Origin: Paraburkholderia sprentiae WSM5005
Lineage (GTDB): Bacteria; Pseudomonadota; Gammaproteobacteria; Burkholderiales; Burkholderiaceae
Reading direction: 5' to 3'
NCBI RefSeq assembly: GCF_001865575.2
Contig: NZ_CP017561.2
Coordinates: forward strand, 2,666,001-2,730,000
DNA length: 64,000 bases
Shown here: positions 1 to 9,459 of the stretch, one piece after another
How the letters are laid out: every line of letters begins with the position of its first letter
How positions within the stretch are numbered: position 1 is the first letter of the stretch
Made by a program: the position numbers and the translations under genes
The notes under the pieces: model-generated
Told to the model about the DNA's origin: nothing
Databases searched by the model: none
Seen by the model: only the letters and a program-made list of their open reading frames with translations

Positions 1-593
1 CACCAAGAATCGAGCGGAGCCTACTCTGAAACTGAACGTCCTCACTTGCATGCACGCGTGAGAGCATTTGTTCAGTTCGCCGCAGCGCATGACCGGAGAC
101 CGTTGCACGCAGCATGTCGTTGTACGAGAGCGGGCGCATGGCCGGCTCTCCAATTTTCCGCAGTTGCGCCAGAAGCGCTGAACGCGCGGCCTCATCGAAT
201 CCGAACCTAGCGTCGATGTCGACGCGCCGCGATTTGGTCAGCTCCAGAGAATTCGAACTCCGGTGAAGCGAGAACGACGAAAGGCTCCGTACGATTCGAC
301 ATGAAGTCCAGCACCGCTTCCTCTTGCTTGTCCGCCAGCGTATTGACGGCGTTGACAACTCGTGGCCCGAGTTCCGAAAAAGCCTGTCGCATTGACTCCA
401 AGTCGTAATAGAACGGCCACGAGTTGCCCGCAACGACGACCGTGCCCGGGTACGCGCGAAGCGTCTTTGTCAATAGCGCGACATCGCGGTCGAGCGGGCG
501 CACGCTCGCCTTCGCTCCATGGCGATGTGGCACCGTGGTGTTCAGGTTTAGTGGGCCGAGGGCCCCACTGACACAAAAAAATATATAGACCAT
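1..593 (-). pseudogene. Unknown protein gene, frameshifted and cut by the window edge
   Basis: Two overlapping reading frames on the minus strand each look protein-like. One runs from an ATG at 593 to a stop at 207 and holds a segment around TVVVAGNSWPFYYD. The other is open from about 300 to the window edge and reads FGFDEAARSALLAQLRKIG, then a helical stretch. Neither alone is convincing as a whole gene; together they suggest one gene broken by a single-base shift somewhere in 235-300, or two overlapping genes. I do not recognise the family. The gene diverges from the XRE regulator at 809, with repeated operator-like DNA between them. Confidence 0.4.
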
Positions 594-727
594 ACTTTTT
601 GCTTCCTTACCCTAGCTCGTCCTGCGGACAAAGCGACCATAGGCCGCCGGTTGCCGCTGGATTCAGCGAGACTTCCCGCCTCGACATCGGAGGGTACGAC
701 GATGGAATACCGCCCGACCCATGTAGT

Positions 728-780
728 GTAGATGTTTACGCAGTAGATGTAAACAAAGTAGAAGTTTGATGAGTAGACGG
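728..780. promoter_or_regulatory. Phased 15-bp repeats, probable operator of the XRE regulator
   Basis: Four copies of a GTAGA-led motif begin at 728, 743, 758 and 773, exactly 15 bp apart. The first two are near-identical (GTAGATGTTTAC and GTAGATGTAAAC), the third is GTAGAAGTTTGA, and the fourth keeps only GTAGACGG. The first two also form the inverted repeat TGTTTAC-N9-GTAAACA (733-739 / 749-755). The array lies 29-81 bp upstream of the small XRE gene at 809 and between it and a divergent gene. This layout resembles operator boxes of restriction-modification controller (C) proteins, which is inference. Confidence 0.6.
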
Positions 781-808
781 ATGGGCTGCGTTCGGCGAAT
801 CTGCTCAA

Positions 809-1045
809 ATGAGCGAAATTGATAACAAAGTTACTGACCCATGGCTCCGACGCCGTCTGGCGGAACACGTGCGGCGGTTAAGATTAGAAAAGAAGCTGTC
901 CCAAGAAAGGTTAAGCGAGGTGTGCGGATTTCATCGAACGTACGTCAGTCAGGTCGAGCGGGCGGTAACTAACATTACGATAGACAATCTGCAGAGGATT
1001 GCAGAAGCACTCGGCGAAGAGCCGGCAACTCTGCTTATCCCGTGA
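809..1045 (+). CDS. XRE-family helix-turn-helix regulator (C-protein-like)
   Basis: A 78-residue protein that is essentially one Cro/C1-type DNA-binding domain at residues 14-75. The sequence shows the usual pattern: RLRLEKKLSQERLSE (helices 1-2), GFHRTYVSQVERA (recognition helix) and ITIDNLQRIAEALG (helix 4). Its size and single-domain form match restriction-modification controller proteins and small phage or island repressors. It probably binds the 15-bp phased repeats just upstream and so regulates itself and the divergent gene at 593. No restriction enzyme or methylase gene is next to it in this window, so the C-protein label is by shape only. Confidence 0.8.
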   Translation: MSEIDNKVTDPWLRRRLAEHVRRLRLEKKLSQERLSEVCGFHRTYVSQVERAVTNITIDNLQRIAEALGEEPATLLIP

Positions 1046-1667
1046 GGGCGCGCAACAGTCCCGCAGCCGCGTGGCAACATAGGCGAAGCCTTTCCATGAA
1101 TCGTTGGGTGCGAAGCGGGTTTGGCGACACAAGATTTCGTCCTGCACATGCTGTTACCGCCGCACGATGACAACACAGACCTCACGTGCGTGGTGACATC
1201 GCATACCAAAAGGAGTGCGCGCGCGTTGCATCTTCAGCCCTGCCCTATTCTTCGTCCGGCTCATTCGAGCTGCGTTGGTACCGCCACCGCTGGTCGCCTC
1301 AGCGCACGTTTTAATTCTGACACGGCCGTCTGGCTAACAAGTGACGCCTATGGCGTCGCAATGGGAAAACACTTCTTTCGCAAAAATGACAAACTTAGAA
1401 TATAAAGTACTTTAAGGCGAAAACTTGATTAGGCTAGGAAAAACTCTTTTCTCTTAAGTAGCGAATCAGTTTTATCGTCGAGGCCCGACTCCCACATCTC
1501 GTCGAATTGCAGGCTTGCGAAAATAGAACCAAGGACTGCACGAGCGTCCCCACGCGAGGACCAGCACGGCCAGCTATTACAACATCGGCTAAAAAATTCG
1601 GTGGGTTTGGTCTATACAGTGCACCGCTAATTGCCTCGCGCCTGCCATGAAGCCGGTGTAACGAAAT
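1046..1667. other. Non-coding stretch before the recombinase gene
   Basis: About 620 bp without a convincing gene on either strand; the open frames lack domains, good starts or protein-like composition. The segment around 1380-1440 is AT-rich compared with its surroundings and may hold a promoter. Lying between an island regulator and the recombinase, it is a reasonable place for recombination or control sites, but no att-like repeat could be picked out by eye. Confidence 0.4.
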
Positions 1668-1700
1668 CCACACCATACGACTCATAATCGTATGGTGTGG
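1668..1700. repeat. 13-bp perfect inverted repeat at the recombinase start
   Basis: CCACACCATACGA (1668-1680) and its exact complement TCGTATGGTGTGG (1688-1700) are separated by 7 nt (ctcataa). The right arm ends 5 nt before the ATG at 1706, so the structure would cover the ribosome binding region of the recombinase mRNA. It could be a repressor operator, a recombinase binding site or an mRNA hairpin that limits translation. Confidence 0.65.
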
Positions 1701-1705
1701 CGACG

Positions 1706-3676
1706 ATGAAAAACTCCATACATTTCAATGATGTAGGAAATGTTCGTTACACCGTCACGTATGCGGATAACGTAAGCACATGGCAAGCATCGCGGGGCTC
1801 AGACGATGCACCTATGCTGATTACCTACAAAGATTTGATAAACCACCACAAAACGCTTAACATTGACAAAGACGGAAACAAGAAGTCTCAGAACCAGATA
1901 TTTAAAAATCACCTCAGCACATTGGTTTCTTATTTGGCATACAACGGGAAAACCGTCGACTCTAACGTGGGTGTTGAGATGCTCGCGGACTTTGATAAGC
2001 GCTCGCGAAAATACCTTGAGCAGCTGCAACTTGCCCCGCGCACCATCTCAGACAGGCGCAGCCATCTTCGAGCGTGGGAAGTCTCCGTACACTTCCTCCG
2101 AAGTAATGGCGAAGCGATGAGGGCGCAGAAAAGGCAGAATAAGATAACCGATTTCACTCAAGCATTGCGCAATGCCGTCGCATCTCAGGACCAAGCCCCC
2201 AAAGCAATTGCGCGAAAAGCCGGTGCCTCCACGTCAGCAATAGCACGGTGGTTAAAGGGAGCCCTCCCCAACGAACGTGCCCTCCCTTCGCTAACTCGGA
2301 TTGAACACGCGCTGGGTCTCAAAAGGAATGAACTCAGGGACCTATTGCCTCCGTCCCGTTTGCCGGACTGTATTAAAGCGCCGACGTCGCAGACGATTCC
2401 CTATCGCGCTCGTCACAAGGCTCTCACTCAAGACCGCTTTGCTCTTGATGAAGCAGACTTATCTCCCGACTTTATGCACGAATGGCGAGAATTTTTCAGG
2501 TACAAAACCGCCGTTCATACCCGGCTCAAGCGGTCTAGGCGCAGCGTTTGGCGCTGTCTGCCGAAAGCGAAGCTCGCTACGCAGCTTTGTGCTGCCGCAC
2601 TATCGGGGGATTTTGGTTGTGTGACGGCGGACATGACGTTCGGCCAAGTGCGGAGATATCTTGGCTTTCTTTGTAAGCCGGCTTCGGAGGGTGGGATGGG
2701 TCTCCGTCCGGAGGAGGTCATGACACTAGCATGGCTGGCCGTGCCCGAGGCTGTCAACTCATACCTTGAATTCATGACTAGGCGTTCGGCGGGCGTTATC
2801 CATCGGGGCCAGAAGAATTTCGCCAGTCTCGTCTGTAGCTTGACCACGAGAGACCACGGATATTTGTACCAGCAACCGCGCTTCGCACAACGGCTGCCAG
2901 CCCATTTCTCGTCCAGTTCGTTTGAGACGATGTGCGATGAGACTTACTTTCTTGCGCGCGAATGGAAGGACAAAGCCACAGGGATGTCCCGTAACCCCGA
3001 GGAGCCAATTCGTGCGCTGTTGGCGCTGTCGGAACCGCTAACACCCGTCTTTCGAGCTATCCAGTCGCTGGACGAGCAAGCCGCTTCGGCCGCACCGGGA
3101 AGTCGTGACGAAGCAGTTCACAAAAGAAATGCGCTCCTGCTTTCGATGTTGGTTGCAAACCCGCTCAGGCGTCGGAACTATGTCTTGATGTCATACGCTG
3201 AGGACGGCTCCGGCAATCTGTATCAGCGCCAGGATGGTTGGCGTCTCCGGTTTGAAGCCAGCGATTTCAAGAATGAGCGGGGTGCGGCAAACAAGGCTTA
3301 CGATGCGCCCCTGCCTCGTGACATTTCTGCCCGCATCGAAGAATATCTGGAGGAATTTCGACCACGCCTACTCAAGAACAATCCGTCAGCGCTTTGGGTT
3401 TTTCCTAGCCGGACTGGCACGTTATGGGAAAACATAAGCAAGCAGGTCGAAGACCTGACCCGGCGACTTATCCCGGAAACGCCCGGATTCAGTCCACACG
3501 CCTTACGGCACTTGGTGCCCACAGACTACTTACGGAAGCACCCGAATGATTTTCCGACGGTTGCGCTGCTACTGCACGACCGCCTTGAGACCGTGATGAC
3601 TAATTATGCTCACCTGAGACAAGACGATTCATTCGGGCGTTGGGAGGAACACATGCAAAAGGTCCCGAGGAAATAG
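1706..3676 (+). CDS. Large tyrosine recombinase / integrase with internal HTH
   Basis: A 656-residue site-specific recombinase, long for the phage-integrase family (usually 300-450). The C-terminal catalytic domain is recognisable: an Arg in NPLRRRNYVL, a Lys in DFKNERG, HALRH (H598, R601), a second His in LLLHDR (H624) and the nucleophile in TNYAHL (Y634). A segment around residues 150-215 looks like an XRE-type helix-turn-helix (KAIARKAGASTSAIARWLKG), which is unusual inside a recombinase and may aid site choice or self-regulation. I chose the ATG at 1706; a GTG at 1697 is in frame but lies inside the inverted repeat. It is the only recombinase seen and probably mobilised the 40-kb island. 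A hairpin terminator follows. Confidence 0.88.
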   Translation: MKNSIHFNDVGNVRYTVTYADNVSTWQASRGSDDAPMLITYKDLINHHKTLNIDKDGNKKSQNQIFKNHLSTLVSYLAYNGKTVDSNVGVEMLADFDKRSRKYLEQLQLAPRTISDRRSHLRAWEVSVHFLRSNGEAMRAQKRQNKITDFTQALRNAVASQDQAPKAIARKAGASTSAIARWLKGALPNERALPSLTRIEHALGLKRNELRDLLPPSRLPDCIKAPTSQTIPYRARHKALTQDRFALDEADLSPDFMHEWREFFRYKTAVHTRLKRSRRSVWRCLPKAKLATQLCAAALSGDFGCVTADMTFGQVRRYLGFLCKPASEGGMGLRPEEVMTLAWLAVPEAVNSYLEFMTRRSAGVIHRGQKNFASLVCSLTTRDHGYLYQQPRFAQRLPAHFSSSSFETMCDETYFLAREWKDKATGMSRNPEEPIRALLALSEPLTPVFRAIQSLDEQAASAAPGSRDEAVHKRNALLLSMLVANPLRRRNYVLMSYAEDGSGNLYQRQDGWRLRFEASDFKNERGAANKAYDAPLPRDISARIEEYLEEFRPRLLKNNPSALWVFPSRTGTLWENISKQVEDLTRRLIPETPGFSPHALRHLVPTDYLRKHPNDFPTVALLLHDRLETVMTNYAHLRQDDSFGRWEEHMQKVPRK

Positions 3677-3688
3677 AATTCTAGCGCG

Positions 3689-3714
3689 CCTCTTGCGGCT
3701 AAGGCCGCAAGAGG
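3689..3714 (+). terminator. Hairpin terminator after the recombinase
   Basis: An 11-bp perfect stem, CCTCTTGCGGC (3689-3699) with GCCGCAAGAGG (3704-3714), has a 4-nt loop and is followed by ATTCCTTTG, a weak T tract. It lies 13 bp after the recombinase stop and before the 3' end of the convergent 1835-residue gene, so it may serve both directions. Confidence 0.7.
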
Positions 3715-3759
3715 ATTCCTTTGAACTAATCGTGCCAATCGCGCCTGTGTCGTGATGAT

Positions 3760-6700
3760 TCAATTCCTTTGGTATCTAACACGCGCGTCAGCCTCGATGA
3801 TACGGAACATGTCCGAGAATCTCCCGTCATAGGGGTTAGGAAGTACAGCAACAACTGGAGAGGCGCTTAGCGCCTGCATCACATGAACCAAAACGAAGCG
3901 TTCCCGGTTTCGCCGGGCCTTTTTGCCCAGCTCCATCGCTAGGCGGATTTCAGAAGAGCCGAGGGTGAACGTTTGCTCCGTGCCAGTCGTCGCCTTTACT
4001 TCGACACGAAACAGCCGCCCATTTGCAGAAAACGAAAAGTCACATCCCCTGGTGTCATCCCGCACGTTGGTCGGAAACACATATTTACTATTGTCCGAAA
4101 TCCAGGACGAAGCAGACACAATGTCACTACCGTACTGTGCCTGCAGCATTCTAAATACGAAGATTTCTCCCGCCAGACCCACCAGCTCGTCGACGGATTT
4201 CGGCCGACGAGCCGGAAGGGATGCTGATGTGCCGAATACTTTCGGATTGGGATTCTCTTTGCTCGGCTCAAACCGCGTCAGAGGAACTGTTGTGGCCAGA
4301 TTGAGCGGCGGCTTACCGGCAATTTCAGAATCGGAAATCCGGGCCTGTAGCAATGTCCAAAGTGCGTGCCGGTTATCTTCAGAACTATCAAACGATTGAC
4401 CACACACGTCAACAGTGTTTTTCGCCCGTATCGTTTCGAGCTGGAGGCTAGCAAGCCGCGTGCGAGCGGTTTCCAGTTCGGCGTCTGATACGTTGAGGCT
4501 CAATTGAAGGTCGCGCAAATTCTTTGCCGACCTCATCGCGGCATGAAATGTTGTGAATTCTGCATGCACGTTAGCCGTATGGAACAGCTGCAAGACCTGC
4601 GATTCGGTCCAGAAGAATGCGCTTCCGTCCCTTAGAAGACGCGACGCCACAACGCTCTCGTAGATGTCGCCCAAACTGCGCCACTGCGGAAGTTTTTCTG
4701 ACGTGGACGCGTTAAGCCACCAGGCCAGACGAATTCTTTCAATCCCTTTTCCCAGTTTCTCGACGAGCTGACCGTTTTGCATAACGCATTCGTCCGGGTC
4801 GATATCCAATGAAATGCCAATAGCGTTGGCGTTCTCGACAAGCCTTGCGAGTGAGTTGGACTGGTTGAATGCTGCGCTTACCTCAGGCTGGTTTGAATAG
4901 CTATTAATCAACTCGCCGACATACCGCATGGCTACCAGAAAACTCACCTCCCACATCATTTGCGCAAGGTCAACGCGTTTTTCCAAGCTCGAGTAGTCCG
5001 CGATAAAGTCTGCCATCGATGCCTCGCTTCCCCCTCGTATGAGGGCCGCGACAATTCGCTTTACAGTGCTTGCCGCACTTTCGATACAAACTTTGAATTG
5101 TGGCAGCCATTCGCGGTTGCTTATTGGTGCCATACCAATTTCACGGAGAGTGTCGTTCCAGCGTGGCAAGGCGAGCCGCTCTGGCATCGTCTTCGATACT
5201 TCCCGTCCAAACGAAAAGATGTCCTGATTCTCCCGGGCCAAGCTCAGGACTAGGTCCGTGTCGAGGCCGGGAATCCCTGCGGCAACCAGTGACGCCCTGA
5301 GCTCGTCGTCGGTTCGCGCCACCAGTATCTCGTCGCTCTCGAACTCCGGCTCCAGCACAGACACCAGCACTCGCACAAGTCGCGCCATGTGCCCGATGTC
5401 GCCCCGCAGATGTTCTCGGACCTGACCGAGGTGCTCCTCGGTTACATGCAGTGGAGCAAGGAGCGCCGCTATGTCGTCGGGCTCGGCATCGACTGCTGTT
5501 TGCGGCCCAAGTATCAGGCGAATTGGGAGCTCGAGGTCTTCCCGTTCAATCGCCTGCGATAAGGCAGACGACAGCTCCGCTGGCTGCATCCGGCAGTAGT
5601 CGGTTGCGATGAGGCTCTGGGAACCCGCATTCCAGGCACAATGCACGTCGGCGTCGATGAGAGGGTCATTGTTGTCGCTCATAATGGAGATTTTCATCGA
5701 GGGCACCCACTCGATGCGCAATGTCCTGAGCCGTTCTGCTTTCTCGATGAATGCAGGAGAGTGAAACCCGCGTGCTTGTCCGTAGAATGCGACGAGCGCA
5801 AGCAACGGGCACGTCAACCATGCGAGCTCACTGTCTGCGAAGGGTACGCCGTGGTTGCATTTCCACTCGCGCCCGTTGACCATCGGAATCCGCTTCAGTC
5901 TGGACGTCAATCGGACACCATCGCCATAGGCCCTTTGGAACCATGATGCCAGACGATTCGCGTCTGAAATGTGTACCGCTAACACGGGAATTCCAAATCG
6001 CTCGAGCTCCGCAACATGCTGACCGCGATTTGGCAAATATACCGGCGAGTCTGATGAGACCTCCACCGCCTGAAGTCGCTTGTCCACTCCCCTGACGGGT
6101 AGCTTTGGGAGTGCCGGCAAATTTATGGGAGGTTCAAGCTGACTCCATGCATCCCGAATCTGGCCAAGGAGGATGTTGTCATCCGGGGCATCTTCGCTTC
6201 CAATGGAATCGATGAGGACATTTATTAAGCTGGGGTCAGCGGTCGGCTCATGTAGATTCAAGAATCGCAGGCCAAGCGAATGCAAGCTATCAGCGAGCTC
6301 AGATTCGGCATCCAGTCGTTTCGCCAGCACAAGTGGAAGCGGTTTAAGATGTGAGAAATGCTTGGTTCGTCCTGCCATCGTGTTTGCAGGAACGTGCCAT
6401 CGGTCACGCAAAGATGCCCACTCTGTTGCACCGCCTTTTGCAATCGGCAACCACCGCGCACTGCCCAGGAAGTGCTTGAGCGGGCTCGTCACCAGCATGC
6501 GGTTCGATTGCCCGCCCTGCTTGGTCAGGCCCAAGGGCGCTAGAGCGGCCTTCCAATGAGGCAGACTGTGCAAGACCACCTCAGCCAGCGACGCCTTTGT
6601 CTCTGCACTCAAATCCGGGAACTCTCGACATCCTGGAAATATGTAAAAGTCGTCAAACCTGTACGGCTGAGAATTTGTGTAAGGCGACCGGGCCTCTCCT

Positions 6701-9267
6701 TCTACGTGCGCTTTATACTGCGACCAATATTCGGCTGAGAAACCTGGCGGTACAGTCTCTGGAAGCGATACCTGCCATGACGAGGCATAAAAGAGGCTTT
6801 GCCAATCCTGCGTCCTGATTGGTTGCAGCCTGAGCCCGTCGAATACCCCGCCCTCCGATAGAGCAAGTCTACATCGCTCAGTTAAACCAACAGCGTCCCA
6901 AGCGTCATGGTCGGGGCGAAGTAAAAGACGTTCGGTTGCGTTTCTCCCCGTTTCCCGCTCCAACCCTGACAGATATCGAAAAACGAGTGGCCCGGAGGTA
7001 CCGGCCCATCCCTCTCCAAATGAAGCGTGGGACATCGGAAACCAGCCGCCGACGCACGGAACGGGGATAGCCTGAAGCAGTTTCGAGGTGGTGCCTGCAC
7101 TTCGACCCCTAGCAAGAAGCTGCCCCACAAGACGAATCGCCCAGTTCATTATGTCGCGACATAACACGTAGTGGGAGCCCTCGAGTGGTAGAGGCGGTCT
7201 CGGCGTGAGTCTGAGCAAGACTTCGGAGAAGATTGAATCGACGCGAAACTGCGATACCAAGCCGTTTCCGAGGTACGCCCTGACCGGCGTTTGCACGGTC
7301 GGCCGGCTAGCCTCGTAGGTTTGAATTTTTTCGCTCAGGAAAGCCACATGCTCCTGAAGTGACGCGGGGATGGTAGCCACCCCACCCTCATCGGCGATAT
7401 CCCCATCATCTTGGGTGCCCTGTCGTCGAAGGAAGAAAACGGCGCAATCCGAGTCCGCCTTATGCAGCTTTCCATCCGTGCCCAGCAGTATATTCAATGA
7501 TTTCAGCTCTTTCTGACCGTTGGGCAAAAGGACCGAAACATCCCTCCAAAACCCGTTCCAGTCGCAGTCACCAGAGACTAAGGTCGACGCAGCATTGGCG
7601 ACGGTACTTGCCATCTCATCTGGCAATGGTTCTGCGCCGTACTTGGGGAATCGTTTTGTCATCAACGACCTAATCTGGGCCGCTCTCGACGCGAGGCAGG
7701 AGTGAAAGATATAAAAGGTCGCGTACTTCCGAAGTGTCGCCTCGGTAAGCACTTCAGCACTGTCGCGAGAAGGCACTAGAGAGGTTTCGCTTAACGGTGT
7801 CCACCCGGTTTCGCTTAGGACGATGGAGGCATCTTCTATAGAAATACCCGCGCGTTTTGCTGCTGCATCTAGAAGGCTTTGCCATCGCTGACTCTGTTCG
7901 GCATCCAGACCAACTGGCGAGAGCATATCGATGATAGCTCTTGCCTCGAACTCCGCCTTGCCAGCTAACCGATTTTTCATCGTCTCGACGCATAGCTCGG
8001 CAGCTGCCTTCAACAGTTGCTCGTTGTAGGGGTCGTCAAAAGGAATGGCTGTGCGACTCATGTCACCGAAGAACGGTGCATTGATGTGCACAGCGCTACC
8101 GGTCTTCAGGCGTGTCGGCAGGTAGATGCTGAATTGTCCCTCATCGGAAACCTCCCCGGACCGGACAGCGATGGATACAGCGATATCAGTAATCTCTGGC
8201 CATCGTCCTGGCAATGCAGCGACCGCCTCTCGGAACGATTCCGGCGCGTCGCTTACGTGCAGCGATGTGCTCCAGACCGCATATTCGACTTCATCGCCCT
8301 CGCCATCGGTTATCAAAACACGACTCGCGTTGGGTGTATCGGACAACGGCGTAGCCGTCCGTATGAAGTTCGTATCGCGAGTGCCTACGACCTCTAGCTT
8401 GAGACTTCCTAGTTTCGCCAGAAATATGACTGTACGGGCCGATAGCTCAGATATCTGAGCCAATACCTTCACCTGCTGCGCGGTCGACTTGAGCGGCAAT
8501 CTGACAACAGTGGAAAAACCTTGGGATTCCAGGCGGCGGACAATCTCGCTCCCACTATCGGCCGAGAGGATTGGCTCAGGCAGGAGGTACGGAGACAAGT
8601 ACCTGGTTTCCTCGGTCAACCACCGCAGGCCTTTTTCTGATACGCGGCGTCGGTATTTGGCAATCGTATCAGCCGTCCATTCGACCAGCCGTCCGCGCCC
8701 AACTGGCGACGCCGGAACAGTCCCGAATTCGGCGAGTTCGACCATGGGACCGACAATGGATTCGACTACTTCGGGGCGAAATCGAAAGCAGTAGCCGTCA
8801 AACGTCGTACTAGCTCGGCGTGTCCGGGAAAAGATTTCTGGGCGTTCGGAAATCTCGAGCACGCTTCGAAAACCGATGCCTTTATTCCCGATATTCTTTT
8901 GCGGGTCCTTGTCGCTTTGACCAAGCTGAGACAGGCGTTCGAAGTTCGAGGGAGAGAACGGAAGACCGTCGTTGGCCACGAAAAGTGTCCCGTGCTCTGA
9001 ATCTGCAAGGTCGAACACAACCTCGACGCGATTGAGCACGACCCGTGACGGAAAATCATCGAATGCGTCATGGGCGTTCTGGATGAGCTCGATAAGAAAG
9101 CGGCCGTGGTACTGATGCTCGACCTGCTGCGTCAAACTATGCAGGCTGCGATAATTGGAGACGCCTTCCGCGATTTCGGTCATGAAGACGCGAAATTTTG
9201 CTCCAGTGAGCTCGGCAATGTGTTCGAGACTTGCCGAAACCTCTGCCTGAATATCTTCAACTGACAC
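3760..9267 (-). CDS. Giant sacsin/Hsp90-type ATPase with C-terminal DUF3883/PD-(D/E)XK domain
   Basis: A 1835-residue protein. The N terminus carries a GHKL (Hsp90/sacsin-like) ATPase: IELIQNAHDAF (59-69, N box), VANDGLPF (98-105) and IGNKGIGFRSV (126-136). The middle ~1500 residues have no family I can name. The C terminus matches the DUF3883 type: GEIFVFRML near 1700, CDFSF (D1743) and RVEVKAT (E1756, K1758), which together fit a PD-(D/E)XK nuclease core. An ATP-driven sensor joined to a nuclease suggests a single-gene anti-phage effector, in keeping with the surrounding defence genes. That role is inference: the ATPase motifs are clear and the nuclease motif is short. It stands alone, convergent with the recombinase; only 190 bp separates it from the next gene upstream. 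Confidence 0.85.
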   Translation of the reverse strand: MSVEDIQAEVSASLEHIAELTGAKFRVFMTEIAEGVSNYRSLHSLTQQVEHQYHGRFLIELIQNAHDAFDDFPSRVVLNRVEVVFDLADSEHGTLFVANDGLPFSPSNFERLSQLGQSDKDPQKNIGNKGIGFRSVLEISERPEIFSRTRRASTTFDGYCFRFRPEVVESIVGPMVELAEFGTVPASPVGRGRLVEWTADTIAKYRRRVSEKGLRWLTEETRYLSPYLLPEPILSADSGSEIVRRLESQGFSTVVRLPLKSTAQQVKVLAQISELSARTVIFLAKLGSLKLEVVGTRDTNFIRTATPLSDTPNASRVLITDGEGDEVEYAVWSTSLHVSDAPESFREAVAALPGRWPEITDIAVSIAVRSGEVSDEGQFSIYLPTRLKTGSAVHINAPFFGDMSRTAIPFDDPYNEQLLKAAAELCVETMKNRLAGKAEFEARAIIDMLSPVGLDAEQSQRWQSLLDAAAKRAGISIEDASIVLSETGWTPLSETSLVPSRDSAEVLTEATLRKYATFYIFHSCLASRAAQIRSLMTKRFPKYGAEPLPDEMASTVANAASTLVSGDCDWNGFWRDVSVLLPNGQKELKSLNILLGTDGKLHKADSDCAVFFLRRQGTQDDGDIADEGGVATIPASLQEHVAFLSEKIQTYEASRPTVQTPVRAYLGNGLVSQFRVDSIFSEVLLRLTPRPPLPLEGSHYVLCRDIMNWAIRLVGQLLARGRSAGTTSKLLQAIPVPCVGGWFPMSHASFGEGWAGTSGPLVFRYLSGLERETGRNATERLLLRPDHDAWDAVGLTERCRLALSEGGVFDGLRLQPIRTQDWQSLFYASSWQVSLPETVPPGFSAEYWSQYKAHVEGEARSPYTNSQPYRFDDFYIFPGCREFPDLSAETKASLAEVVLHSLPHWKAALAPLGLTKQGGQSNRMLVTSPLKHFLGSARWLPIAKGGATEWASLRDRWHVPANTMAGRTKHFSHLKPLPLVLAKRLDAESELADSLHSLGLRFLNLHEPTADPSLINVLIDSIGSEDAPDDNILLGQIRDAWSQLEPPINLPALPKLPVRGVDKRLQAVEVSSDSPVYLPNRGQHVAELERFGIPVLAVHISDANRLASWFQRAYGDGVRLTSRLKRIPMVNGREWKCNHGVPFADSELAWLTCPLLALVAFYGQARGFHSPAFIEKAERLRTLRIEWVPSMKISIMSDNNDPLIDADVHCAWNAGSQSLIATDYCRMQPAELSSALSQAIEREDLELPIRLILGPQTAVDAEPDDIAALLAPLHVTEEHLGQVREHLRGDIGHMARLVRVLVSVLEPEFESDEILVARTDDELRASLVAAGIPGLDTDLVLSLARENQDIFSFGREVSKTMPERLALPRWNDTLREIGMAPISNREWLPQFKVCIESAASTVKRIVAALIRGGSEASMADFIADYSSLEKRVDLAQMMWEVSFLVAMRYVGELINSYSNQPEVSAAFNQSNSLARLVENANAIGISLDIDPDECVMQNGQLVEKLGKGIERIRLAWWLNASTSEKLPQWRSLGDIYESVVASRLLRDGSAFFWTESQVLQLFHTANVHAEFTTFHAAMRSAKNLRDLQLSLNVSDAELETARTRLASLQLETIRAKNTVDVCGQSFDSSEDNRHALWTLLQARISDSEIAGKPPLNLATTVPLTRFEPSKENPNPKVFGTSASLPARRPKSVDELVGLAGEIFVFRMLQAQYGSDIVSASSWISDNSKYVFPTNVRDDTRGCDFSFSANGRLFRVEVKATTGTEQTFTLGSSEIRLAMELGKKARRNRERFVLVHVMQALSASPVVAVLPNPYDGRFSDMFRIIEADARVRYQRN

Positions 9268-9459
9268 TTTTCTCTTCCCCGCGTCCGCTTGTTTGAGGTT
9301 CTTCTGGGAACATCGACTACGCTGCGCTCATCCCTGTCGCGTTCCAGACGCCTTACGAAGCCATCTTAGTCGACATACTTGCACGGCAGCGCAATTCCGG
9401 TCCCTCGCAATCTGGTCGCCGATTTTTTTTGCTTTCCCTTGCCTCGACGACGGTGTTGG

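Noticed and set aside
809..1045. A full restriction-modification system around the C-like regulator
   Set aside because: No methylase or type II endonuclease gene is adjacent; only the regulator's size and operator layout suggest it.
1121..1405. 94-codon frame in the gap before the recombinase
   Set aside because: No domain, no ribosome binding site and unlike neighbouring proteins in composition.
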